From NCBI RefSeq assembly GCF_030316845.1, contig NZ_JASZYS010000017.1, positions 62,001-126,000 of the forward strand: a stretch of DNA of 64,000 nt. The letters run 5' to 3'. Below the pieces are notes generated by a model that worked only from the letters and a program-made list of their open reading frames with translations, was not told where the DNA came from and did no database searches. Position numbers and translations under genes: made by a program. Positions 42,523 through 50,298 of this stretch are shown piece after piece (the stretch's first letter is position 1; each line of letters begins with the position of its first letter). Origin of the DNA: Variovorax davisae (GTDB lineage Bacteria > Pseudomonadota > Gammaproteobacteria > Burkholderiales > Burkholderiaceae_C).

Positions 42523-43488
42523 ATGAACGAGTTGCACAAGCGGATTTTCGTGGCGGGCCATCGCGGCATGGTCGGCAGCGCCATCGTGCGCTGCCTCGAA
42601 GCGCGGGGCTACACCCGGATCATCACCCGCAGCCGCGACGAGCTCGACCTCACCGAACAGGCGCAGGTGCGGGCCTTCTTCGCCGAAGAACGACCCGACG
42701 AAGTCTATGTCGCGGCGGCGAAGGTCGGCGGCATCCATGCCAACAACAGCTACCCGGCCGAATTCATCTATTCGAACCTGATGGTCGAAGCCAACCTGGT
42801 TCACGAGTCGTGGCGCAGCGGCGTCGCCAGGCTGCTGTTCCTCGGTTCCAGCTGCATCTACCCGCGTCTGGCGCAGCAGCCGATGTCGGAGGACGCGCTG
42901 CTGACCGGCAAGCTCGAACCGACCAACGAACCCTATGCGGTCGCCAAGATCGCCGGCATCAAGCTGTGCGAGAGCTACAACCGCCAGTACGGCTGCGACT
43001 TCCGCAGCGTGATGCCGACCAATCTCTACGGGCCGGGCGACAACTACCACCCGGAGAACAGCCATGTGCTGCCGGCGATGATCCGGCGCTTCCATGAGGC
43101 GAAGGCCAACGACGCGCCGGCCGTCGTGATCTGGGGGACCGGCTCGCCGAAGCGGGAGTTCCTCCATGTCGACGACATGGCGCGCGCCTGCGTGCACGTG
43201 ATGGACCTGCCGCGGGACACCTATGCCGCCCACACCGATGTCATGGCCAGCCACCTCAACGTCGGCACCGGCGAGGACCTGTCGATCGCCGAGCTCGCGC
43301 AGCTGGTGAGCGAGGTGGTGGGCTACCAGGGCCGCATCCAGTACGACTCCAGCAAGCCCGACGGCGCGCCGCGCAAGCTGCTGGACGTGTCGCGCATCCG
43401 CGGGCTCGGCTGGACGCCCTCGATGGCATTGCGCGCGGGCATCGCGCACGCCTACGAAGACTTCTGCAGCGAAGCCCTGGTCGCCTGA
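42523..43488 (+). CDS. fcl: GDP-L-fucose synthase
   Basis: Fcl epimerises and reduces GDP-4-keto-6-deoxymannose to GDP-L-fucose. The 321-residue SDR has the NADP loop GHRGMVGS (12-19), [12 protein letters not shown], catalytic serine in LGSSCIYP (S109/S110) and Y138-x3-K142. gmd, which makes its substrate from GDP-mannose and usually lies directly upstream, is absent here. Confidence 0.94.
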   Translation: MNELHKRIFVAGHRGMVGSAIVRCLEARGYTRIITRSRDELDLTEQAQVRAFFAEERPDEVYVAAAKVGGIHANNSYPAEFIYSNLMVEANLVHESWRSGVARLLFLGSSCIYPRLAQQPMSEDALLTGKLEPTNEPYAVAKIAGIKLCESYNRQYGCDFRSVMPTNLYGPGDNYHPENSHVLPAMIRRFHEAKANDAPAVVIWGTGSPKREFLHVDDMARACVHVMDLPRDTYAAHTDVMASHLNVGTGEDLSIAELAQLVSEVVGYQGRIQYDSSKPDGAPRKLLDVSRIRGLGWTPSMALRAGIAHAYEDFCSEALVA

Positions 43489-43508
43489 GGCGGCCCCGTC
43501 GCGGCGGT

Positions 43509-44486
43509 ATGCCAACCATGGGCGCCTCCTTTCTGTCCCTCGTTCCGCCGGGCGCCGGCGGCGTGCGGGACTATGCGAGCCTGATCGGCCAGTCGCTGCA
43601 GGCCCCGCCGCTCGAGATGACCCGCACGACCGACGTCTCGTCGCTGTCGGGCGACTGCCTGCTGCTGCATTTCAGCGGCTACGGCTACCACAAGCGCGGC
43701 CTGCCGCTCTGGCTGGTCGAGCAGGTGCGCCACCTGCGCAGCCGGTTCCAGGCCTTCGGCGTGGTGTTCCACGAGCTGTACGCCTCCAGCCCCCCCTGGG
43801 GATCCGCCTTCTGGCTCGGCGCCTGGCAGAAGCGGATCGCTCGCGAGCTGCTCGATCTGTCGGATTTCTGGCTGACCAACCGGGAGGAGTCCGGCCGCTG
43901 GCTGCTGGCGCGGCGCGAAGCGGCGCCGCACCGCGTGCTGCCTGTTTTCTCGAACGTGGGCGAGCCGGCCTCGATCGACACCGACAGGGCGCCGCATCTG
44001 GTCGTCTTCGGCGGCCCCGGCGTGCGCGCCAATGTCTATCAATGGGGCGGCGGCGAAGTGTTCGACTGCGCCCGCCGCAGGGGCCTGGTCATTCACGACA
44101 TCGGCCCCCCGCTGCAGGATGCCGAACTGGCGCAGCGCCTGGTGCTGGAAAAAGCCGTCGTGCACGGCAAGCTGTCGGCGCAGGCGGTGAGCCAGGCCTT
44201 GTCCGGCGCCAGCTACGGCGCCCTCTCCTATCCCCTGGACTACGCGTCGAAGAGCGGCGTGCTGGCCGCCTACAGCGCCCACGGCCTGTGCCCGATCCTG
44301 CTCTGGAACGACTACCGGCCGCACGACGGACTGGTCGCCAACCTCAACTACCTGCCCGGCTTCGGCGCGCTCGAGCACGTCGATGCGCGCACCGTCGGCC
44401 GCGAGGCGCGCCAATGGTACGAGCCGCATTGCGTCGATGCCCATGTCGCCGCCCTGCGGACGATGCGCAGCGAGGCCCGGCGATGA
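43509..44486 (+). CDS. Putative glycosyltransferase, unassigned
   Basis: The 325-residue soluble protein has no clear family signature by eye. Its plan (GAGGVRDYASLIGQSL near the N-terminus; HFSGYGYHKRGLPLWLVEQV around 57; VVFHELYA; C-terminal SGVLAAYSAHGLCPILL followed by GFGALEHVDARTVGRE) resembles a GT-B glycosyltransferase with a degenerate C-terminal donor half. Position in the locus supports this. It starts at the first ATG, with another three codons on (MGASFLSL). Confidence 0.55.
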   Translation: MPTMGASFLSLVPPGAGGVRDYASLIGQSLQAPPLEMTRTTDVSSLSGDCLLLHFSGYGYHKRGLPLWLVEQVRHLRSRFQAFGVVFHELYASSPPWGSAFWLGAWQKRIARELLDLSDFWLTNREESGRWLLARREAAPHRVLPVFSNVGEPASIDTDRAPHLVVFGGPGVRANVYQWGGGEVFDCARRRGLVIHDIGPPLQDAELAQRLVLEKAVVHGKLSAQAVSQALSGASYGALSYPLDYASKSGVLAAYSAHGLCPILLWNDYRPHDGLVANLNYLPGFGALEHVDARTVGREARQWYEPHCVDAHVAALRTMRSEARR

Positions 44487-44494
44487 GCCCCCGC

Positions 44495-44540
44495 CCGGCC
44501 GCTCCGAAGGGGGCTCGCACCGCAGTGCGAAGCACGGAGG
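44495..44540 (+). other. Short hairpin leader with ribosome site before the acyltransferase
   Basis: In the 61-bp gap the sequence CGCAC-cgca-GTGCG (~44515-44529) forms a small perfect hairpin, immediately followed by CACGGAGG (44533-44540), a strong Shine-Dalgarno 7 nt from the GTG start. The flanking CCGAAGGGGGC looks like a repeat type seen between genes in this family of bacteria, from memory. Confidence 0.35.
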
Positions 44541-44547
44541 TTGCTCC

Positions 44548-45201
44548 GTGAGCGATATCGGCTATTTGTGGTCCTTGCGGGAGCGCCCGGCGCTCGGGTC
44601 GCGGCGCTGGTGCATCGTCTGGGCCAAGCGGGCCCTGCATTCCGTCGCGCTGCTCAAGATCATCATGGCGCGGCGCAGCTTCCGCGCCCGCGGGGCCGAG
44701 GTCGGCGCACTGTCGATCCTCGACCGCTTCGCGCTCAAGGGCCCGGCCGCCCACCTGAGCGTCGGCGAGCATTGCTTCATCTCGGGCTCGTCGGAGATCG
44801 TGGCCCTCGACCAGGTCCGCATCGGATCGCGCGTCGTGATCAACGACCGGGTCACGATCCTCACGGCCAGCCATCATGTCGGGGATCCGGGCTGGCGATC
44901 TTTCAAGAAGCCCGTGCGCATCGACGACTATGCCTGGATCGCCGTCGGCGCCACCATCCTCCCGGGCGTCACGATCGGCTACGGCGCGGTGGTCGGCGCC
45001 GGCGCGGTGGTCGCCAAGGACGTGCCGCCGCTGGCGGTCGCCACCGGCAATCCGGCCGTCATCCGCCTGAACGCGCGCCCCGCCGACCTCTGCTACGACC
45101 CGGTCGCCCTGCTGCCTCCTTTCGAGGCCTGGATCGGACGCCGTGCCGATCCGGCCGGTCCGACGAATTCGCCCGTGCACGGCGTCGAGCCGCGGCCATG
45201 A
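44548..45201 (+). CDS. Left-handed beta-helix (hexapeptide) O-acyltransferase
   Basis: The 217-residue protein has the hexapeptide-repeat region (VGEHCFISGSSEIVALDQVRIGSRVVINDRV, then IDDYAWIAVGATILPGVTIGYGAVVGAGAVVAKDVPP), like WcaF and maltose acetyltransferases. It would add an acetyl or other acyl group to a sugar of the repeat unit. Start is GTG, set by the strong GGAGG. The stop overlaps the next ATG (ATGA). Confidence 0.88.
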   Translation: MSDIGYLWSLRERPALGSRRWCIVWAKRALHSVALLKIIMARRSFRARGAEVGALSILDRFALKGPAAHLSVGEHCFISGSSEIVALDQVRIGSRVVINDRVTILTASHHVGDPGWRSFKKPVRIDDYAWIAVGATILPGVTIGYGAVVGAGAVVAKDVPPLAVATGNPAVIRLNARPADLCYDPVALLPPFEAWIGRRADPAGPTNSPVHGVEPRP

Positions 45202-46379
45202 CGCCGGTCCTGGTCACGCACCCCGGGCTGCAGCACTCGCACCAGCTCGCCCTGGCGCTGCACGAGCGTTCGCTGCTGCAGTCCTTCTGGTCCGGCGTGC
45301 CGGTGGTGGCCGAAGGCGAGGCGCTGCCATGGTGGCTGCCCGCCACCTACCGCTCGAAGGTGCGCACCGTCGAGATCCCGCGCGCGCTGCGGCGCCATCC
45401 GGCGCGCTTCCAGCTGGCCCTGCGGATGTCGAACGCGGTGAACATCGGCATTCCGGGTTCCGACATGGTGCACCGCGTGTTCCACTGGTTCGACCACTGG
45501 GCGGCGCGGCAGATCCTGCAATTCAAGCCCAAGGTCGTGGTCGCCTACGAGAATGCGGCCTTCCACACCTTCCAGGCGGCGAAGGCGATCGGCGCGCGCT
45601 GCGTGCTGGATGCGGCCGCCTTCCACCACGAGACCGCGGCCCGCCTGCTGGGCACGCCGGCGACCCCCTACACGCCCGAGATCAATCGCCGCAAGGACGA
45701 GGAGATCCGGTTGGCCGACCTGATCCTGACCTGCTCGCCACTGGCCGCCGAGAGCTACACCGCGCATGGCGTGCCGGCCGACAAGGTGCGCCCGATGATG
45801 CTGGGCGCCGAGCGGCCGCCCGGCCTGCGCGGCTGGCAGGCCCACGACGGTCCGCCGCGTTTCGTCTTCGCCGGCGCGCTGAGCCGGCTCAAGTCGATCG
45901 ACAGCATCGTCGCCGCCTTCCGGCGGCTGCACGCCGAGGGCATCGCCTACGACCTGGCGTTCGTCGGCGGCGTCGCCGACGCCGAGCTGCTGCGCGCGGT
46001 GCTCGCCACGCCCCATGCCCGCCATACGCCGAACGTGCCGCAGGGCGAGCTGTTCTCGATCCTCGCGCGCGCCGACTGCCTGCTGCTGCCCTCGCGCTTC
46101 GACTCGTTCGGCATGGTGGTCGCCGAGGCGATGGCGTGCGGCACGCCGGCCGTGGTCTCGACGAACACCGGCGCCAAGGCGATGATCGAGGCTTTTCCGG
46201 GCAGTGGCTGGATCGTCGAGCCGGGGGTGGATGCCTTGCATGCGCAGTTGCGGCAACTGGCGCAAGAGCCTGAACGCTTGCATGCGGCCCGGTCCATCGC
46301 GCGCCAGTCCGGCGATGCGTTTTCGTGGGCCAGCTATCGCCACCGGGCCGGAGAGTTGTTCGAGGAATTTGTTCAATGA
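45198..46379 (+). CDS. Glycosyltransferase family 4 (GT-B)
   Basis: The 393-residue protein has a GT4 C-terminal domain with donor-binding FVFAGALSRLKSIDSIV and the EX7E-type motif region (SRFDSFGMVVAEAMACGTPAVVSTNTG). No membrane helix, so it acts at the cytoplasmic face of the inner membrane. Sugar transferred unknown. Starts in the acyltransferase stop and ends in the next ATG. Confidence 0.88.
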   Translation: MTPVLVTHPGLQHSHQLALALHERSLLQSFWSGVPVVAEGEALPWWLPATYRSKVRTVEIPRALRRHPARFQLALRMSNAVNIGIPGSDMVHRVFHWFDHWAARQILQFKPKVVVAYENAAFHTFQAAKAIGARCVLDAAAFHHETAARLLGTPATPYTPEINRRKDEEIRLADLILTCSPLAAESYTAHGVPADKVRPMMLGAERPPGLRGWQAHDGPPRFVFAGALSRLKSIDSIVAAFRRLHAEGIAYDLAFVGGVADAELLRAVLATPHARHTPNVPQGELFSILARADCLLLPSRFDSFGMVVAEAMACGTPAVVSTNTGAKAMIEAFPGSGWIVEPGVDALHAQLRQLAQEPERLHAARSIARQSGDAFSWASYRHRAGELFEEFVQ

Positions 46380-47719
46380 GTACCACCGCCACTTTCTCGC
46401 ACGCAGCGGCGCGGCCGGCGTCGATGACCCGTGCGGGCAAGGCCTTCATCGCGGTGTTCCTGGTCGTCGTGCTGGAAGGCGCGGTGCGCAAATGGGTGGC
46501 CTCGTCGGCCACCCTGCCGCTGCTGCTGGTGCGCGACCTGCTGGCGATCTACGTGGTCGCCTACGCCCTGCGCAACGGCGCCCTCCAGCGGCAGCGGGGC
46601 ATCACCCAGGCACTGCTCGTCTGGTCCTGCCTGGTCATCGCCTGGGGTCTGCTGCAGCTCGTGGTCGGCCAGAGTACGCCCACCGTGCTGCTGATCGGGC
46701 TGCGCTTCTGGCTGCTGTACATCTGGTTCGGGGTGGCCGCCGCCGCCACGATGAACGAAGCCGACTACCGGGCGGCGCTGCGGGTGGCGGCCTGGAGCCT
46801 GCTGCTGATGGCGCCGCTGGTCGTGCTGCAGCATTTCTCGCCGCCGGGCGCACGCATCAACAACCAGATCGACAGCGACGAGGCCGACATCTTCCTGGTG
46901 ATCGCCGACGTGGTCCGCACCACCGGCACCTTCAGCTTCACCGCCGGCTTCACGACCTACCTGGCGCTGATGGCACCGCTGGTGTTCGCGGCGGTCGGGT
47001 CGCGCAAGCGGCCCGGGCGCCAGACGCTGTTCGCGGCGGCGCTGTTCGCCGCCTTCGTGGTCACGAGCGTGGTGAGCGGCTCGCGCGCCGCCGTCATCCT
47101 CTCCGGGGTGATGGTCGTCGCCTACTTCGTCGGCCGGCTCTGGCTGGCGCAGGGCAAGGCCAGGACCCGGGCGCTCGTGGGCGTCGTCGCCGGGATCGTG
47201 CTGCTCGCCGCTCTGCTCTATGTCTTCCGCGGTGCGATCGCGATCACCGGGCAGCGCTTCCAGGAGGCCTCCGAGGTCGAGACCTTCTGGGGCCGCATCT
47301 TCACCATCTTCATCGGCCAGTCCGTGGCCTTCGATGACTTCACCTGGATCGGCTACGGCATCGGCCTGGGCTCCAACCTGGCCAGCTATGTGCGCACCGG
47401 CAGCACCGGCGCCTTCGCGCTGGCCGAAGTCGAGGCCAGCCGGATCCTGCTCGAAGGTGGCCTGATCGGCTATGTGTTCACCGTCTTCAAGGTGGGCGTC
47501 ATCGTCGTCGGCGTCCGAAAGGCCTGGCGGCTGTCCAACCGGCTGCACTCTGCCTATCCGATCCTGCTGTGGGCGGTCGTCTCGCTCGCGCTGCTGACCT
47601 GGTCGGCCATCGGGCAGCTGACGGCCCACGGCCTGCTGGGGCTCATGCTCGCGTTCGGCCTGCTGGTGTTCCGGCATCCCACGGTCGAGTTCTTTCCTCC
47701 TCGCCATCCATCCGCGTGA
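46376..47719 (+). CDS. Wzy-like polymerase / O-antigen ligase family membrane protein
   Basis: The 447-residue protein has ~10-12 predicted helices, with a larger loop (~150-180, HFSPPGARINNQIDSDEADIFL) and the Wzy_C/O-antigen ligase-type segment SGSRAAVILSGVMVVA followed by an extended periplasmic stretch to GIGLGSNLASYV. It most likely polymerises the repeat units in a Wzy-dependent pathway. Starts with ATGA overlap on the GT4 gene. Confidence 0.82.
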   Translation: MSTTATFSHAAARPASMTRAGKAFIAVFLVVVLEGAVRKWVASSATLPLLLVRDLLAIYVVAYALRNGALQRQRGITQALLVWSCLVIAWGLLQLVVGQSTPTVLLIGLRFWLLYIWFGVAAAATMNEADYRAALRVAAWSLLLMAPLVVLQHFSPPGARINNQIDSDEADIFLVIADVVRTTGTFSFTAGFTTYLALMAPLVFAAVGSRKRPGRQTLFAAALFAAFVVTSVVSGSRAAVILSGVMVVAYFVGRLWLAQGKARTRALVGVVAGIVLLAALLYVFRGAIAITGQRFQEASEVETFWGRIFTIFIGQSVAFDDFTWIGYGIGLGSNLASYVRTGSTGAFALAEVEASRILLEGGLIGYVFTVFKVGVIVVGVRKAWRLSNRLHSAYPILLWAVVSLALLTWSAIGQLTAHGLLGLMLAFGLLVFRHPTVEFFPPRHPSA

Positions 47720-48939
47720 GACTGCTCCATCTGATTCCCAAGGTCGATCCCCGCGCCGGCGGAGCGATCGAAGGCGTGCTTCGAATCCACCAGGCGCTGG
47801 TCGCGCTCGGCCACGAGAGCGAACTGGTGTCGCTCGACGACCCCGCGGCGCCCTGGGTCAGCGAATGCCCGGCGCCGCTCCATCCGCTGGGCCCCTCGCG
47901 CGGCGCCTACCAGTACAACCCCGACGCGGTCGCCTGGCTGCGTGCGCATGCGGGCCGCTACGACGCGGTGATCGTCAACGGCCTCTGGCAGTACGCCAGC
48001 TTCGCCGCCTGGCGTGCCCTACATTCGGCACCCACGCCCTACTTCGTCTACACCCACGGCATGCTCGATCCGTGGTTCAAGCGGCGCTATCCGCTCAAGC
48101 ACCTGAAGAAGTGGCTGTACTGGCCCTGGGCGGAGTACCGCGTGCTGCGGGATGCGGCGGCGGTGATCTTCACCTGCGAGGAAGAGCGCCTGCTGGCCCG
48201 CCAGTCCTTCTGGCTCTACCGCGCCCGCGAAGTGGTCGGCTCGTACGGCACCTCCGAGCCGCCTTCGGATGCCGCGGCGCTGAGCGAAGTCTTCCTGGCC
48301 CGCTTTCCCGAGCTTCGGGGCAAGCGCGCCTTGCTCTATCTCGGGCGCATCCACGAAAAGAAGGGCGGCGACCTGCTGGTCGAGGCCTTCGCCCGGGTCG
48401 CTGCCGATTCGCCCTCGCTGCAACTCGTGATGGCCGGGCCGGGCGATGAGCGCCTGGTGGCGCAGCTGCGCCAGCGCGCCGCGGAGCTCGGCATCGCCGA
48501 CCGGATCACCTGGACCGGCATGCTGCAGGGCGACCTCAAATGGGGTGCCTTCCATTCGGCGGACGCGTTCTGCCTGCCCTCGCACCAGGAGAACTTCGGC
48601 ATCGCCGTGGTCGAGGCGCTGGCCTGCGGCAAGCCCGTCCTGATCAGCGACAAGGTGAACATCTGGCGCGAGATCGCGCAGGACGGCGCCGGGCTCGTGG
48701 CCCCGGACACGCTGGCCGGCACCGTCGACACGCTGCAGCGCTGGCTGGCGCTGACGCCGGCCGAGGCCGCCGCCATGCGGCTGGCGGCCCGGCGCTCGTT
48801 CCGCGATCGCTTCCAGGTCGAGCAGGTCGCGCAAACGCTGGTCCGGATCGTGAGCGAACGAACGCCGGGGTCGGGCAGCGCTGCGCCGCCACCGGGTCCG
48901 CGCCCTGCCAAGGCCGCCATGCTGCCCGAGGGTCAATGA
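47716..48939 (+). CDS. Glycosyltransferase family 4 (WcaI/WfgC-like)
   Basis: The 407-residue GT-B enzyme begins LLHLIPKVDPRAGGAIEGVLR and has the C-terminal motif LYLGRIHEKKGGDLLVEAFARV, PSHQENFGIAVVEALACGKPVLIS. GTG start overlaps the polymerase stop. The last ~25 residues (SGSAAPPPGPRPAK) are a low-complexity tail. Confidence 0.88.
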   Translation: MRLLHLIPKVDPRAGGAIEGVLRIHQALVALGHESELVSLDDPAAPWVSECPAPLHPLGPSRGAYQYNPDAVAWLRAHAGRYDAVIVNGLWQYASFAAWRALHSAPTPYFVYTHGMLDPWFKRRYPLKHLKKWLYWPWAEYRVLRDAAAVIFTCEEERLLARQSFWLYRAREVVGSYGTSEPPSDAAALSEVFLARFPELRGKRALLYLGRIHEKKGGDLLVEAFARVAADSPSLQLVMAGPGDERLVAQLRQRAAELGIADRITWTGMLQGDLKWGAFHSADAFCLPSHQENFGIAVVEALACGKPVLISDKVNIWREIAQDGAGLVAPDTLAGTVDTLQRWLALTPAEAAAMRLAARRSFRDRFQVEQVAQTLVRIVSERTPGSGSAAPPPGPRPAKAAMLPEGQ

Positions 48940-50192
48940 AACTTCTTGTCTACGGAATCAACTTCGCACCGGAACTGACCGGGATCGGTAAATACACAGG
49001 CGAGATGGTGGCCTGGCTCGCGGCCAGGGGGCACGAGGTGCGGGTGGTGACAGCCCCGCCCTACTACCCGGACTGGTCGGTCCGCGCGGGCTACAGCGGA
49101 TCGCGCTACGCCCGCGAGGACTGGCGCGGCGCCACCGTCTACCGCACGCCGCTGTGGGTGCCGCGCAAGGTGACCGGGCTGAAGCGGCTGGTCCACCTGG
49201 CGAGCTTCGCGCTGTCGAGCCTGCCCACGCTGCTCGCCCAATGGCGCTGGAAACCCGACGTCGTGTGGGTGACCGAGCCGCCGCTGTTCTGCTCGCCGGC
49301 GGCACTGGCCTTCGCCCGGCTGCGCTCGGCGAAGGCGTGGCTGCACATCCAGGACTACGAGGTCGACGCGGCCTTCGAGCTCGGCCTGCTCAAGGGCGCC
49401 GGCGTGCGTTCGATCGTGGCCGCCGCGGAGCGCGGCCTGATGCGCCGCTTCGACCGCATCTCGACCATCTCGTCGCGCATGATGGAGCGCGCCAGCCACA
49501 AGGGCACCGAAGCCGCGCGGCTGGTCTCGCTGCCGAACTGGGCCGACGTGTCGGCCGTGCAGCCGCTGCAGGCGGCCAGCCCCTATCGGGCGGAACTGGA
49601 CATCGCGCACGATGCCGTGGTCGCGCTCTACTCGGGCAACATGGGCGCCAAGCAGGGCCTCGAGGTGCTGGCCGAGATGGCCCGGCTGCTGCAGCACGAG
49701 CCCGGACTGACGTTCGTGTTCTGCGGCAACGGCGCCGGCCGCACGGAGCTGATGCAGCGCTGCGCGCAGCTTTCGAACGTGCGCTTCCTCGACCTGCAGC
49801 CGGTCGAGCGGCTCGGCGACCTGCTCGGCCTGGCCGACATCCACCTGCTGCCGCAGCGCGCCGACGCCGCCGATTTCGTGATGCCGTCGAAGCTGACCGG
49901 CATGCTCAGCAGCGGCCGGCCGGTGGTGGCCGGCGCCAGGCCCGACACCGAACTGGGCAAGGTCGCCGCCCAATGCGGGCTGGCGGTGCCGCCGGACGAC
50001 GCCCGGGCCTTCGCGGATGCGGTGCTGACGCTGGCCTCCCAGCCCGATCTGCGCCGCCAACTGAGCCTGCGCGCCCGTGCCTTCGCCGAAGCCAACTTCG
50101 ACCGCGACGCCGTGCTCGCCCGCTTCGAGAAGGACCTCGAAGCCTGCATCGCCGTCCCCACAACGAAAAGAGCCGGCGAAGCCCGGCTCTAG
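48936..50192 (+). CDS. Glycosyltransferase family 4, WcaI type
   Basis: The 418-residue protein starts KLLVYGINFAPELTGIGKYTGEMVAWLA, the colanic-acid WcaI-type N-terminus, and has the GT4 donor domain (YSGNMGAKQGLEVLAEMARLL; LLPQRADAADFVMPSKLTGMLSSGRPVVAG). Colanic acid WcaI is a fucosyltransferase; transfer of fucose here would agree with fcl but is inferred. Last forward gene; its 3' end carries a terminator hairpin for the opposite operon. Confidence 0.88.
   Translation: MKLLVYGINFAPELTGIGKYTGEMVAWLAARGHEVRVVTAPPYYPDWSVRAGYSGSRYAREDWRGATVYRTPLWVPRKVTGLKRLVHLASFALSSLPTLLAQWRWKPDVVWVTEPPLFCSPAALAFARLRSAKAWLHIQDYEVDAAFELGLLKGAGVRSIVAAAERGLMRRFDRISTISSRMMERASHKGTEAARLVSLPNWADVSAVQPLQAASPYRAELDIAHDAVVALYSGNMGAKQGLEVLAEMARLLQHEPGLTFVFCGNGAGRTELMQRCAQLSNVRFLDLQPVERLGDLLGLADIHLLPQRADAADFVMPSKLTGMLSSGRPVVAGARPDTELGKVAAQCGLAVPPDDARAFADAVLTLASQPDLRRQLSLRARAFAEANFDRDAVLARFEKDLEACIAVPTTKRAGEARL
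50165..50190 (-). terminator. Terminator of the wza-wzb-wzc operon
   Basis: AGAGCCGG (50169-50176) pairs with CCGGCTCT (50183-50190) around a 6-nt loop; on the reverse strand CTTTTCGTT follows. It lies 109 bp beyond the wzc stop, within the last codons of the convergent glycosyltransferase gene, so its sequence is shared by coding and termination. Confidence 0.6.
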
Positions 50193-50298
50193 TTGGTGAA
50201 ACACCGCGGAACCGGCTCTGCCGGGCCGCTGGTGTTGCCCCGGCAGGGGGCTGAGGAGGCGCCCGGACACGAAGTGCCGGGCAACCTGGAGGGCGAGC

